64,000 nucleotides of DNA from Mordavella massiliensis (GTDB taxonomy: Bacteria > Bacillota > Clostridia > Lachnospirales > Lachnospiraceae): assembly GCF_016902415.1 (NCBI RefSeq), contig NZ_JACJLV010000004.1, positions 34,489 through 98,488 on the forward strand, written 5' to 3'. Within the stretch, counting starts at the first letter, position 1; the number at the start of each line of letters is the position of its first letter. The translations under genes and the position numbers were made by a program. Shown here in pieces: positions 55,601 through 63,911 of this stretch. The notes below the pieces were generated by a model. The model did not search any database. It saw nothing but the letters and a program-made list of their open reading frames with translations, and was not told where the DNA came from.

Positions 55601-55965
55601 AGAGCGTCAAAGCTGGTCACCACGGTAAGAGGTCCCCCTTCGATCACCGCTTCCAGCACTTCCATCCGTCTGCTCACCAGCTCTCTGCTCCGAAGATCCG
55701 CCTGATAAAACAGCAGGTCCTTTGCCGGATACAGATAGGTGGAGCCATCCAGAAACCGATATTCTTCATACACCTGTCTTGCTCTGGATTCACTGGGGCA
55801 GATGATCACTTTATAGCGGATCTCCCCGGCAAACCCGTACATCATATGAGTCTTCTGGGAATTTACGCACCCCAGGATCCGGATCGTCCCCGGTTCCTTT
55901 TGTTTCTTTTTTTCAATCTCTTCATAATCCGCAAGTTCTGTCAGCGGATGGATCAGTGCCTGCAT
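52621..55965 (-). CDS. mfd: Transcription-repair coupling factor Mfd
   Basis: 1114 residues. The N-terminal UvrB-like modules, an RNA polymerase-interaction domain (about 470-540; GDYVVHENHGLGIYQG) and a RecG-like translocase with GDVGYGKTEIAIRAAF, DEEQRFGVQHKEK and TLTATPIPRT are followed by the TRCF C-terminal domain. It removes RNA polymerase stalled at lesions and recruits UvrA. The ATG immediately follows the pth stop (TAGATG), so the two are translationally coupled, as in many Firmicutes. Confidence 0.98.
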   Translation of the reverse strand: MQALIHPLTELADYEEIEKKKQKEPGTIRILGCVNSQKTHMMYGFAGEIRYKVIICPSESRARQVYEEYRFLDGSTYLYPAKDLLFYQADLRSRELVSRRMEVLEAVIEGGPLTVVTSFDALMDSLLPRETIQAQTIKIRYDSSLNLTEMEKKLTDLGYERAVQIDGPGQFAVRGGILDVFPLTEEMPVRIELWGDEVDSVRTFDVESQRSVENLEEVSICPAAEFPGEGERGVSFLDYFDPGETLLFLDEPVRLLEKGQGVEEEFMEAQKQRVESGYEVKDGEVRLFPAEEVIKKINTYSSLGFYALDMRCKGLLTRGSYHIQAKNVNPYNSSFELLTRDLKRLKKNGSRVVLLSGSRTRAKRLAEDLRDYNLSSYYSDDLSRLVEPGEIMTAYGHVAEGYEYPLLKFTVISETDIFGKVKKKKKRKTYEGRKIQSFSELKPGDYVVHENHGLGIYQGIEKIEVDKITKDYMKISYAQGGNLYIPATQLDLIQKYANADAKKPRLNRLGGQEWTRTKTRVRGAVREIARDLVELYAARQEQEGYAYGKDTVWQKEFEEMFPFEETEDQLLAIDAVKHDMESRKIMDRLICGDVGYGKTEIAIRAAFKAVQEDKQVVYLVPTTILAQQHYNTFVQRMKDFPVRIDLMCRFRTPAQQKKTAADTKKGLVDIVIGTHRVLSEDVKFKDLGLLIIDEEQRFGVQHKEKIKKLKENVDVLTLTATPIPRTLHMSLIGIRDMSVLEEAPEERLPIQTYVMEYNDEMVREAIERECSRQGQVYYVYNRVEDIAEITAHIQKLVPDVTVAYAHGQMREHQLERIMYDFINGEIDVLVSTTIIETGLDISNVNTMIIHDADRLGLSQLYQLRGRVGRSNRMAYAFLLYRRDKLLKEVAEKRLAAIREFTDLGSGFKIAMRDLEIRGAGNLLGAEQHGHMEAVGYDLYCKMLNEAVRLLKGETKDEDFTTTMDLNVDAFIPDTYIPNEYQKLDVYKRIAAIESEEEMEDMTEELLDRFGDIPKKVEKLLTVASLKAMAHSAYVTSVEQKGARLEFTMYDKARVEPSRIPALIESFHGDLSFRTDAEHPCFLYEKKGRSKKEKNEDVLETVKNVLIGLKGLIEA

Positions 55966-56556
55966 CTACTGTTCAGCCTCCTTAGGCGCCGCTTTCTTGT
56001 TATACGTGTTCATTGCTCCTGAGAGATCACCTTCCAGGATCATTTCCACGGCGTCCGCCGCTTTCCGGTAGCTTTCCCTCATGATTTCCCGGTCTTCTCC
56101 GGAAAAATGTCCCAGCACATAGTCTGCCAGGTCATATCCCTTCGGTTTTTCTCCCACGCCCACTTTGATCCTGGGAAACACGTCCGTACCCAGATGGGCA
56201 ATAATATTTTTGATCCCGTTATGTCCGCCCGCGCTTCCTTTTCTGCGGATGCGGAGCTGGCCCACATCCAGGCTCACGTCGTCATAAATGACCAGAAGTT
56301 CGTTCTCCTCGTCGATTTTATAATAATCAGCCAGAGCGCCGATGCTCTCGCCGCTCAGATTCATATACGTCTGGGGTTTCACCAGGATCACCTTCTGCCC
56401 TGCGATGATCCCTTTCCCGATCAGAGCCCTGCTTTTCCTGGTCTCCACCGCTATATTATATTTGTCCGCCAGCGTATCTATCACTTCAAATCCCACATTG
56501 TGTCTGGTCCCTTCGTAACGCAGCGTCGGGTTTCCCAGTCCTGCTATGATAAACAT
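55966..56556 (-). CDS. pth: Peptidyl-tRNA hydrolase
   Basis: 196 residues. AGLGNPTLRYEGTRHNVGF holds the catalytic His19. KPQTYMNLSG and IYDDVSLDVGQLRIR with the conserved Asp follow, and then GSAGGHNGIKNII. It releases tRNA from peptidyl-tRNAs dropped by ribosomes. The C-terminal extension (NTYNKKAAPKEAEQ) is slightly long. It is directly upstream of mfd. Confidence 0.98.
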   Translation of the reverse strand: MFIIAGLGNPTLRYEGTRHNVGFEVIDTLADKYNIAVETRKSRALIGKGIIAGQKVILVKPQTYMNLSGESIGALADYYKIDEENELLVIYDDVSLDVGQLRIRRKGSAGGHNGIKNIIAHLGTDVFPRIKVGVGEKPKGYDLADYVLGHFSGEDREIMRESYRKAADAVEMILEGDLSGAMNTYNKKAAPKEAEQ

Positions 56557-56697
56557 CTTTGATCACTCTCCTCTTTATATCCTTATCCATTCTACAGGAA
56601 GGGTTCTGGTTTGTCACGCAAAATACAGGAATAATTTTTCCTCTTTTCTCATACATTATAGAAAGCAATCATAATATGCGTGATAAAGGAGGTCATT

Positions 56698-57126
56698 ATG
56701 AGTTCCAAAACGAAAATCATTGTACTGCATATGAAGGAGATCATTTATACCGTCATATTCGCAGCGCTAACGATCCTTTTGATCCTGCTCCTGATCTTTA
56801 TGTTCCGGCCCGATAATAAGGAAGCCAGACAAGAGCCCAGATATATCCCCGGAGTCTATACTTCGGACGTCACCTTAAATAACACCGCCCTGGAAGTGGA
56901 GGTAACAGTGGACGATTCCCACATCAATTCCATCCGGTTTTCCAACCTGGACGAATCCGTGGCCGCCATGTACCCGCTGGTCCAGCCGGCCATCGAGGAC
57001 ATTGCCGAACAGATCTATGACAGCCAGTCTCTTGAAAATATCCAATATTCTTCTGACAGTCCCTATACCTCCCAGCTGATCCTTCAGGCGGTAAAGGACG
57101 CATTAGAAAAAGCCCGGACTTCGTAG
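56698..57126 (+). CDS. Small membrane-anchored FMN-bind-like protein
   Basis: 142 residues. One N-terminal transmembrane helix (about 20-42) is followed by an extracytoplasmic domain, IPGVYTSDVTLNNTALEVEV and VDDSHINSIRF, which resembles the FMN_bind fold (GxYxG.....G.I...V....I..I). The flavin-attachment S(T)GAT motif of true FMN-binding domains is not seen, so covalent flavin binding is doubtful. The ATG at 56698 has AAAGGAGGT 5 nt upstream. It is the only rightward gene in this stretch and has its own terminator. Function unknown. Confidence 0.75.
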   Translation: MSSKTKIIVLHMKEIIYTVIFAALTILLILLLIFMFRPDNKEARQEPRYIPGVYTSDVTLNNTALEVEVTVDDSHINSIRFSNLDESVAAMYPLVQPAIEDIAEQIYDSQSLENIQYSSDSPYTSQLILQAVKDALEKARTS

Positions 57127-57145
57127 AGCCGGGCTTTTCTTTTTT
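57107..57145. terminator. Bidirectional terminator
   Basis: Stem AAAAAGCCCGG (57107-57117) with CCGGGCTTTT (57129-57138), followed by CTTTTTTC rightward and by TTTTTC on the leftward side. It separates two convergent genes. Confidence 0.9.
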
Positions 57146-57155
57146 CTTTTCTCTT

Positions 57156-57419
57156 TTAACCTTCCACAATGAGATAGCGTCCGTCCGGCAGCGCGAAGAT
57201 CTCCGCCGCCTCTTCAATCTCTTCCGGGGACATGCCTTCCACATCCATCCCCTCTTCTTCCAGAAAGCTTTTCACCTCCGCAAGACTGTCCGCCACCACA
57301 GCCATACAGTCTTCCAGAAATGCTTCGGCCTCCTCCAGTGTCCCGGCTACCGGTTCATCAAACAGCTGTCCCTGGTTTTTCAGAAATGTTTTCAGGCATT
57401 CCTCGTCATATTCATACAT
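57156..57419 (-). CDS. Small acidic protein of unknown function
   Basis: 87 residues from the ATG at 57419, which has AGGAGG 9 nt upstream. Begins MYEYDEECLKTFLKNQGQLF, is rich in Glu and Asp, mostly helical, and ends ALPDGRYLIVEG. There is no membrane segment or known motif. It follows the HAD phosphatase gene within about 18 nt and is probably co-transcribed. Not recognised. Confidence 0.7.
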   Translation of the reverse strand: MYEYDEECLKTFLKNQGQLFDEPVAGTLEEAEAFLEDCMAVVADSLAEVKSFLEEEGMDVEGMSPEEIEEAAEIFALPDGRYLIVEG

Positions 57420-57437
57420 ATCCACATTCCTCCTCAT

Positions 57438-58091
57438 TTACTGTCTGGTATACTCCAAAAGCTCTCCGGGCGCGTCGATCACCGTCCCGGCCCCTGCCCT
57501 GTTAAGTTCCTCTCTGGTCCGGAATCCCCAGGATACAATGATCGTTTTGACGCCGGCATTTTTTCCGGTCTGCACATCTACTTCAGAATCCCCCACATAG
57601 AGACAGCTGTTTTTGTCCACCTGCAGCGTCTCCATGATGTGTTCTACTCCGGCAGGATCCGGTTTTCTTTCGATCCCTTCCTGCTGCCCGGACACGTAAT
57701 CAAAGACTCCTTCCCCGAAGATCTCTTTTACAACCTTTACCGCCTGGGCGTGAGGCTTATTCGACAACACTGCAAGCTTCACCTTTTCCCGCTTCAGTTC
57801 TTCTAACATTTCCACGATCCCCGGGTAAGGTGTTACATGATATGTACAGTTCTCATCAAATATGCGCCTGTAAATGCCAAGCGACTCCTCAAGCCTTCCG
57901 TAATCTTTTTCACCCGCGGCCAAAAGCGCCCGTTCCATCAGCACCCTGGCGCCGTCTCCTACAAATCTCCGGCACTGCTCTTTTGTAATCTCCTGCAGTC
58001 CCATTTCCCGAAGCGTTGCCCTTACCGAATATTCCAGTGATTCCAGGGTATCCGTCAAAGTTCCATCCAGATCAAATATACAAGCCTTCAT
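57438..58091 (-). CDS. HAD family phosphatase (phosphoglycolate phosphatase-like)
   Basis: 217 residues of the HAD IA subfamily. Motif I is FDLDGTLTDT (nucleophile Asp8, acid/base Asp10), motif II is VLSNKP, motif III includes the Lys of ERKPDP, and motif IV is VGDSEVDVQTG. The cap domain lies at about 18-85. It dephosphorylates small phosphate esters such as 2-phosphoglycolate; the precise substrate is not certain. Followed by the small acidic protein gene. Confidence 0.93.
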   Translation of the reverse strand: MKACIFDLDGTLTDTLESLEYSVRATLREMGLQEITKEQCRRFVGDGARVLMERALLAAGEKDYGRLEESLGIYRRIFDENCTYHVTPYPGIVEMLEELKREKVKLAVLSNKPHAQAVKVVKEIFGEGVFDYVSGQQEGIERKPDPAGVEHIMETLQVDKNSCLYVGDSEVDVQTGKNAGVKTIIVSWGFRTREELNRAGAGTVIDAPGELLEYTRQ

Positions 58092-58175
58092 AATGATTGT
58101 CTCCCTTCTCTGCCAATATCATAGTATGGGCGCCGGGAAAATGCAAGCGTATTCTGTTTTCCCAGAAAAGGAAGG

Positions 58176-58205
58176 GAAAGACCGGTCTCTCCCGGCCGGT
58201 CTTCC
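58176..58205 (-). terminator. Terminator after sigG
   Basis: Stem GAAAGACCGG (58176-58185) with CCGGTCTTC (58196-58204), about 25 nt beyond the sigG stop. The leftward side is only moderately U-rich (CCCTTCCTTTTC). Confidence 0.7.
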
Positions 58206-58228
58206 TTCTTTCTTTGCTTGCTTCCTGT

Positions 58229-59011
58229 TTATTTTTCACTCAAATACTGGCGCATGACTTTTAAGGCATGCTTTTCCAGCCTGCTGACCTGCGCCTGGGA
58301 GATCCCCACGTCCTTAGCCACCTCCATCTGGGTCCTGCCCTCAAAAAACCGCAGCCGGATGATATGCCGTTCCCGGCCGGTCAGATGGTCCATGGCAGCC
58401 TCCAGAGACAGATCCTCTACCCATTTGTCTTCCCGGTTCCTGCTGTCGCTAATCTGATCCATCACATAGAGAGCGTCACCGCCGTCATTGTAGACCGGCT
58501 CCTGAAGACTCATGGGCGCCTGGATCGCGTCCAGCGCAAAGACAATATCCTCTTTGGAAATGCCGATCTCTTCTGCAATCTCCTGGATCCCCGGCTCCTT
58601 CAGGTGACGCTTTACATAATTTTCTCTGGCGTAAATGGCCTTGTAGGCCGTATCTCTTAAGGACCGGCTGACCCGGATCGAGTTGTTATCCCTCATGTAC
58701 CTGCGGATCTCGCCAATGATCATGGGTACCGCATACGTGGAAAATTTTACCTCCAGCTCGGTATTAAAGTTGTTGACTGCTTTGATCAGTCCGATGCAGC
58801 CGATCTGGAACAGATCGTCCGGATTCTCATTGCTGCTCCCAAACCGCTTGATCACGCTTAAGACCAGCCTTAGATTTCCCCGGATGTATTCTTCTTTTGC
58901 CTGTCTGTCGCCCGCCTTAATGCGGCGGAACAGCTCTTCTTTCTCCTTCTCTCCCAGGACCGGAAGCTTTGCCGTATCCACCCCGCAGATCTCTACTTTT
59001 CCCTGTGCCAT
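58229..59011 (-). CDS. sigG: RNA polymerase sporulation sigma factor SigG
   Basis: 260 residues. Region 2 includes NPDDLFQIGCIGLIKAVNNF, and region 4 ends QMEVAKDVGISQAQVSRLEK. The N-terminus VEICGVDTAKLPVL is the SigG-specific anti-sigma contact region. It drives late forespore genes. AGGAGG precedes the ATG. The upstream gap (59012-59147) holds GGTAACATAC, which resembles a SigF/SigG -10 element, though I could not place a matching -35 with confidence. Confidence 0.97.
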   Translation of the reverse strand: MAQGKVEICGVDTAKLPVLGEKEKEELFRRIKAGDRQAKEEYIRGNLRLVLSVIKRFGSSNENPDDLFQIGCIGLIKAVNNFNTELEVKFSTYAVPMIIGEIRRYMRDNNSIRVSRSLRDTAYKAIYARENYVKRHLKEPGIQEIAEEIGISKEDIVFALDAIQAPMSLQEPVYNDGGDALYVMDQISDSRNREDKWVEDLSLEAAMDHLTGRERHIIRLRFFEGRTQMEVAKDVGISQAQVSRLEKHALKVMRQYLSEK

Positions 59012-59147
59012 ATCTTTTCAGAACCTCCTGCCAGATAAATGTATGTTACCTAGTAAGATGATTCTCCATATGGCGCGCGGTTATTCTTGTTCCTGCGGAA
59101 ATAAAAAAACTTTTAGTCCTTGACAGCTTTCCAGGATTCCATCCGGT

Positions 59148-60761
59148 CTACCGGTCCCACTTGTCTGCCAGGTTCTGGATCTGGCTTTCAAATTTGGCCA
59201 GTTCCTTATTGGCAAGGCCTTCGTTTTTATAAACCACCTCAAGCAGCCGTTTCGCTGCGGCCACCACACGGTTGAAGGCTGCCTGCGCCCTGCTCCTTGC
59301 CGGTTTTTCCGCAGATTTCTTCGGAATCCTCATGCCTTCGGTCAGGATCTGGTTCGTGGCAAGATCCACACATCCTCCGGAGTACGGCGCGAACGCCGGA
59401 CATCCGATCGTATCTTCTACCAGACTTGCAAAAGAATCGGTCACCGTATCTTCTCCATGAACAACGATCACTCTCTCAAGCGGCGTCTCGAATCCTTTCA
59501 GCCAGGCCAGAAGGCCGTTCATATCCGCATGTCCGCTAATGCCCTGGAGCACCTCGATCCTGGCGTTTACCGTAATATTATCCCCGAACAGCTTCACGCT
59601 CTCCGCGCCTTCGATCAGTCTGCGTCCCAGGGTCCCGACCGCCTGATAGCCCACAAAGCATACGGTACACTCCGGGCGCCACAGATTGTGCTTCAGATGA
59701 TGGCGGATCCGGCCCGCCTCACACATGCCGGAGGCCGACAGGATCACCTTGGGCTTCTCGTCAAAATTGATCAGCTTGGACTCTTCGCTGGTAATGGTGG
59801 TCTTAAGGCCCGGAAATACCAGCGGATTGATGCCCTGCTCGATCAGGGCAAGCGCCTCTTCATCAAAGCAGGATTTTACATTTTTATTAAACACATTGGT
59901 GGCCTCAATGGCCAGCGGACTGTCCACATAGACCTCGAATCCCGGATATTCCGGAAGCAGGTCCTTCTCCTTGATCTCCCGGATAAAATACAGGATCTCC
60001 TGGGTACGTCCTACGGCAAAGGAGGGGATCACCACATTGCCTCCTCTTGCAAAAGTCTCCCGCAGGATCCTGGTAAATTCACTGACATAATCCGGCCGTT
60101 CGTCCCCGTGGGTCCTGTCTCCATAGGTGGATTCAATGACCACATAATCCGCCTCTTTTACCGGCGTGGGGTCTTTGATGATAGGCTGGTCTGTATTGCC
60201 TACGTCGCCGGAAAATACGATCTTTTTGGTGACGCCGTCCTCTGTGATCCACACCTCAATACTGGCGGAACCCAGAAGATGGCCGATATCCTGGAACCGT
60301 ATCTCGATTCCCTCGCAGAGCGTGATCTTCTGGTTATAATCACAGGGCGCCAGAAGTTTGATAGCCGCATCCGCGTCCTCCATGTCGTAGATCGGCTCAT
60401 AGAGGGCGTCCCCGCTTCTTCTCGCCTTACGGTTGCGCCACTGCGCCTCAAATACCTGGATGTGCGCGCTGTCACGAAGCATGATGCCGCACAGGTCTGC
60501 CGTTGCAAAGGTGGTAACAATCTCTCCTTTAAATCCCTTTTTGCAGAGAAGAGGAAGATTGCCGGAATGGTCGATATGGGCGTGAGTCAGCAGGACAAAA
60601 TCAATGTCGCCCGGAGAAACCGACAGTTCCTGGTTCTCGTACAGATCCGGCCCCTGCTCCATTCCGCAGTCGATCAAAATGTTTTTTCCGCAGGCTTCCA
60701 GAAGATGACAACTGCCCGTCACCTCGTGGGCTGCGCCGATACAGGTAAGTCTCATATGCAC
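59148..60761 (-). CDS. MBL-fold beta-CASP protein (RNA-specificity domain)
   Basis: 537 residues. The metallo-beta-lactamase core has LTHAHIDHSG (His60, His62, Asp64, His65) and VIESTYGDRTHGD. The beta-CASP insert (about 215-350; AVGRTQEILYFI, VYVDSPLAIEATNVF, ILSASGMCEAGRIRHHL) and the RMMBL C-terminal motif (ISGHADMNGLLAWL) follow, then a basic extension of about 75 residues. It is a likely zinc-dependent RNA nuclease like the CPSF73/Ysh1 group. It is unusual in lying between sigE and sigG. Whether it is active in sporulation is unknown. Confidence 0.93.
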   Translation of the reverse strand: MHMRLTCIGAAHEVTGSCHLLEACGKNILIDCGMEQGPDLYENQELSVSPGDIDFVLLTHAHIDHSGNLPLLCKKGFKGEIVTTFATADLCGIMLRDSAHIQVFEAQWRNRKARRSGDALYEPIYDMEDADAAIKLLAPCDYNQKITLCEGIEIRFQDIGHLLGSASIEVWITEDGVTKKIVFSGDVGNTDQPIIKDPTPVKEADYVVIESTYGDRTHGDERPDYVSEFTRILRETFARGGNVVIPSFAVGRTQEILYFIREIKEKDLLPEYPGFEVYVDSPLAIEATNVFNKNVKSCFDEEALALIEQGINPLVFPGLKTTITSEESKLINFDEKPKVILSASGMCEAGRIRHHLKHNLWRPECTVCFVGYQAVGTLGRRLIEGAESVKLFGDNITVNARIEVLQGISGHADMNGLLAWLKGFETPLERVIVVHGEDTVTDSFASLVEDTIGCPAFAPYSGGCVDLATNQILTEGMRIPKKSAEKPARSRAQAAFNRVVAAAKRLLEVVYKNEGLANKELAKFESQIQNLADKWDR

Positions 60762-60803
60762 ACCCCTTTTTTATTTCATTGTAACATGATTTACGGGGCC
60801 GGG

Positions 60804-61544
60804 CTATGAATATTTTACCATCTCTTTTTTCAGTCTCTGCATGATCTTTTTCTCCAGTCTGGATATGTAGGACTGGGAGATCCCCAGAAGATCCGCCACC
60901 TCTTTTTGCGTCTTCTCCTCCCCGTCCGGAGTGCCAAGTCCAAAACGCATCTTTATGATCGTCCGCTCTCTTCCGGAGAGCCGGCCGATGGCCCGGAGCA
61001 GAAGCCCTCTTTCCGCCTCTGTCTCCAGATCTTTGTATATGGTATCCTCCTCTGTGCCAAGAATGTCGGACAATAGCAGTTCATTCCCGTCCCAGTCCAC
61101 GTTCAGCGGCTCATCGATGGACACTTCCAGTCTGGTCTTATTATTTCTCCGCAGATACATCAGGATCTCGTTTTCGATACACCTGGAGGCGTAGGTGGCA
61201 AGCTTGATATTTTTCTGCGGATTAAAGGTATTAATAGCCTTGATAAGCCCGATCGTCCCGATGGAGATCAGGTCTTCCACCCCCACTCCGGTATTGTCAA
61301 ACTTCTTGGCAATATACACCACCAGCCTGAGATTGTGTTCGATCAGAAGTTTTCTCGCCTGCTCCTGCCGGTCGGTCCCCAGATCACAGACCGCGGCCGC
61401 CTCCTCTTCCTGCTCCAGCGGCGCCGGGAGGATATCCGCCCCTCCGATATAGTGTACTTCCCTGCGGTCCGGAAAGAAAAAAGTACGGAAATCCGGCACA
61501 ATTCTTAAGTTCAGTCGACGTGGTACAGTTGCATTCATCAGCAT
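60804..61544 (-). CDS. sigE: RNA polymerase sporulation sigma factor SigE
   Basis: 246 residues. Residues about 1-30 are a basic/hydrophobic prosequence ([19 protein letters not shown]), removed by SpoIIGA. Region 2 carries [19 protein letters not shown], and region 4 carries [21 protein letters not shown]. It controls early mother-cell gene expression. GGGAGG lies upstream. It follows spoIIGA by 17 nt, so both are made together. Confidence 0.98.
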   Translation of the reverse strand: MLMNATVPRRLNLRIVPDFRTFFFPDRREVHYIGGADILPAPLEQEEEAAAVCDLGTDRQEQARKLLIEHNLRLVVYIAKKFDNTGVGVEDLISIGTIGLIKAINTFNPQKNIKLATYASRCIENEILMYLRRNNKTRLEVSIDEPLNVDWDGNELLLSDILGTEEDTIYKDLETEAERGLLLRAIGRLSGRERTIIKMRFGLGTPDGEEKTQKEVADLLGISQSYISRLEKKIMQRLKKEMVKYS

Positions 61545-61561
61545 GTTCTAAGTCCTCCCAT

Positions 61562-62353
61562 TCAGATATTTAAATTTAAAATCATGTCATACTCTTCTGT
61601 GACCTTTTCCTCGTCACAGACGGCTACCACCGGACGTTCTATGATGATGTCCTGTGTCTTGTTCCCTTTCTTTTTGTGGATCTCCATCCGGTCCGCCTCA
61701 AGAAGCGGCATCACTCCGCCTTCTTTTCCCACCGAATGATAAGAAATATAGTGCAGACTCCGAAGCGGCACATCCTGCCACAGGACCCTAGCGGCTTTTC
61801 TGCCGATGATGTGGACCGGGCACCCGCTTCCCGGCTCCCGCAGACGGTTGCCGCTATCTATGAGAGCCTCTGTTTCCAGCTTTTTTTCCTTTACCCGGAG
61901 GATCACCCGGCACCGGTATTCTTCCGTCTGCAGACGGGCTTCCAGAAGATCCCAGATCTTCGACAAGATCAGATAAAAGAAAAACGCCAGAAAGAAAAAC
62001 AGCCCCAGGTTTCCCGTATACGGCCGGACCATTCCCAGGGCTCCTCCCAGCAGGAAACCACTGACATAGAGGAAGATCCAGGCAAAGAGAAGCGTCCGGT
62101 CCCATCCCGTCTGAAAACAGACCTTCAGCATCAGAAGATTGATCCCCCCGTAGAACAGGATCAATCTGATCAGGAGATACGGAACCGGGATCAGAACCGC
62201 CGCGCAGGTCAGAAACGCCCCCAGGGCAGCCCCGAAAAAGATCCTTCCCTTTCCTGCCTGACATCGGATCATCCGGCCGGTCAGCATCAAAAGAAGGGCG
62301 TCCATCATAAAATTTTCCAGGAAAAATACATCTATGTATAATTCATAGTACAT
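61562..62353 (-). CDS. spoIIGA: Sigma-E processing peptidase SpoIIGA
   Basis: 263 residues. Five N-terminal transmembrane helices (residues about 8-132) and a C-terminal aspartic protease-like domain with ALIDSGNRLREP, where Asp166 is the catalytic residue. The family dimerises in the septal membrane and cleaves pro-SigE after a forespore signal. It starts with VYYELY-type MYYELYIDVFFLENF. Standard length is about 300 in Bacillus, so this form is somewhat short, as is usual in Clostridia. Confidence 0.95.
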   Translation of the reverse strand: MYYELYIDVFFLENFMMDALLLMLTGRMIRCQAGKGRIFFGAALGAFLTCAAVLIPVPYLLIRLILFYGGINLLMLKVCFQTGWDRTLLFAWIFLYVSGFLLGGALGMVRPYTGNLGLFFFLAFFFYLILSKIWDLLEARLQTEEYRCRVILRVKEKKLETEALIDSGNRLREPGSGCPVHIIGRKAARVLWQDVPLRSLHYISYHSVGKEGGVMPLLEADRMEIHKKKGNKTQDIIIERPVVAVCDEEKVTEEYDMILNLNI

Positions 62354-62409
62354 GGTTCACCTTCTTTCCTGGTCCGGATGAAAAGCGCCGTCCTCCAGGG
62401 GCAAGTTCT

Positions 62410-62474
62410 ATTATACGGATTGGATATCGTGGAATTTGTCAGACTGTGGAGAAGGATTCCACTTTTTTTCGACA
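62410..62474 (-). promoter_or_regulatory. Spo0A-type promoter of the spoIIGA-sigE operon
   Basis: On the minus strand, a 0A box TGTCGAAA (62467-62474) lies upstream of CTGACA (62437-62442), which is followed after 21 nt by a perfect TATAAT (62410-62415). The long spacer and nearby 0A box mirror the spoIIG promoter of Bacillus subtilis, which is used by SigA RNA polymerase with Spo0A~P. Confidence 0.7.
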
Positions 62475-62579
62475 TGAATTTCATGCTTTAGATAGAAATA
62501 CAAGAAAAAAGCAATGATCTGGGAAATATAAAAATTCAGAATCTTGGATAATAAATGATAAATAGAATAAAATAGAATT

Positions 62580-62621
62580 ATGAAAAAAGAAAATCAGGCG
62601 TACCAGAAAAGTACGCCTGAT
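62580..62621 (-). terminator. Terminator of ftsZ
   Basis: An 11-bp stem, ATCAGGCGTAC (62593-62603) with GTACGCCTGAT (62611-62621), followed leftward by TTTTCTTTTTTC. Confidence 0.92.
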
Positions 62622-62642
62622 CAGAAATTCAGATATTACCGT

Positions 62643-63911
62643 CTATCTCTTAAAGAAATCCGGGATCTTGATGGACTGCTCTTTTACCTTGCTGGTCGGC
62701 GTCTTCGGTGTTTCCAGCGTAGGAACAGTTCCTCCGGCCGGCTTTCTTGTACCGGCTGTGGTTCCCCCGTTCTTAGACGGAGCCATGCCAAGATCCAGTC
62801 TTGCGGAACCTGTATGCGCAGAAGCGGTTCCGGCGCTGCCGGAAGCTGCGTGGCTTCTCTCAAAACTCTGTGTATGCTGCGCCGTATGAGACGGTGTATG
62901 CTGCGGAACTGCCGCACGCGGATTCTCCAGTCTGGACTTCAGCTTGGAAGCGCTGCCGTCCACATTGTGGAGTCCTGTAGCGATAACCGTAATGGTCGCT
63001 TCGTCTGCTCTGGAATCGTCGTACATCGCACCGAAGATAATGCTTGCCTGCTCTCCTGCCAGTTCCTGTACATATTCTGCCGCATCGGAAGCATCCATCA
63101 GAGTGATGTCTCCGGATACGTTGATGATCACATGAGAAGCGCCTGCGATGGTTGTCTCAAGCAGCGGACTTGCCACAGCCTGCTTGACTGCCTCCAGCGC
63201 CTTGTCGTCGCCGCGTCCCTGTCCGATACCGATGTGGGCGATTCCCTTGTCGGTCATAACGGTCTGTACGTCCGCAAAGTCCAGGTTGATCAGAGACGGT
63301 ACATTGATCAGGTCTGTGATACCCTGGATACCCTGCTGAAGAACCTCGTCGGCCTTCTTAAGCGCCTCGGGCATGGTGGTGCGTCTGTCTACAACTTCCA
63401 AAAGCTTATTATTCGGGATAACAATCAAGGTGTCAACGCTTTCTTTTAATTTTTCAATTCCTGCAAGGGCATTGCTCATACGGATCTTGGACTCAAAGCT
63501 GAACGGCTTTGTCACAACGCCAACGGTCAGGGCTCCCTGTTCCTTTGCGATCCGCGCCACTACCGGAGTGGCTCCTGTACCGGTTCCGCCGCCCATACCG
63601 CAGGTGACGAATACCATGTCCGCGCCCTTCAGCGCTGCGGAGATCTCTTCCGCGCTCTCTTCTGCTGCTTTTTCTCCGATCTCAGGCCTTGCGCCTGCGC
63701 CCAGTCCTTTGGTGATCTTGTCCCCGATCTGCATCAGGGTCGGAGCTTTACATAACTGAAGTGCCTGTTTATCTGTATTAATAGCAATAAATTCAACGCC
63801 GGCAATCTGCTCGTCGATCATTCGGTTTACCGCGTTATTACCGCCTCCGCCGACTCCAACAACAATTATTTTTGCCGCCGCTTCTGATTCGTTTGTCTTA
63901 ATCTCTAGCAA
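62643..63911 (-). CDS. ftsZ: Cell division protein FtsZ
   Basis: 422 residues. The GTP-binding tubulin signature [15 protein letters not shown] lies at about 100-114, with [14 protein letters not shown] near the N-terminus. A variable Gly/Ala/Ser-rich linker (about 330-395) and the conserved C-terminal peptide KIPDFFKR close the protein. It forms the Z-ring. The start codon is TTG at 63911, after AAGGAGGAG with suitable spacing; the next in-frame ATG would remove the start of the GTPase domain. It is directly upstream of spoIIGA, the usual order in Firmicutes. Confidence 0.98.
   Translation of the reverse strand: MLEIKTNESEAAAKIIVVGVGGGGNNAVNRMIDEQIAGVEFIAINTDKQALQLCKAPTLMQIGDKITKGLGAGARPEIGEKAAEESAEEISAALKGADMVFVTCGMGGGTGTGATPVVARIAKEQGALTVGVVTKPFSFESKIRMSNALAGIEKLKESVDTLIVIPNNKLLEVVDRRTTMPEALKKADEVLQQGIQGITDLINVPSLINLDFADVQTVMTDKGIAHIGIGQGRGDDKALEAVKQAVASPLLETTIAGASHVIINVSGDITLMDASDAAEYVQELAGEQASIIFGAMYDDSRADEATITVIATGLHNVDGSASKLKSRLENPRAAVPQHTPSHTAQHTQSFERSHAASGSAGTASAHTGSARLDLGMAPSKNGGTTAGTRKPAGGTVPTLETPKTPTSKVKEQSIKIPDFFKR

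Noticed and set aside
59457..60809. A 450-codon rightward frame opposite the MBL/beta-CASP gene
   Set aside because: Antisense shadow of a clearly coding gene; no start signals.
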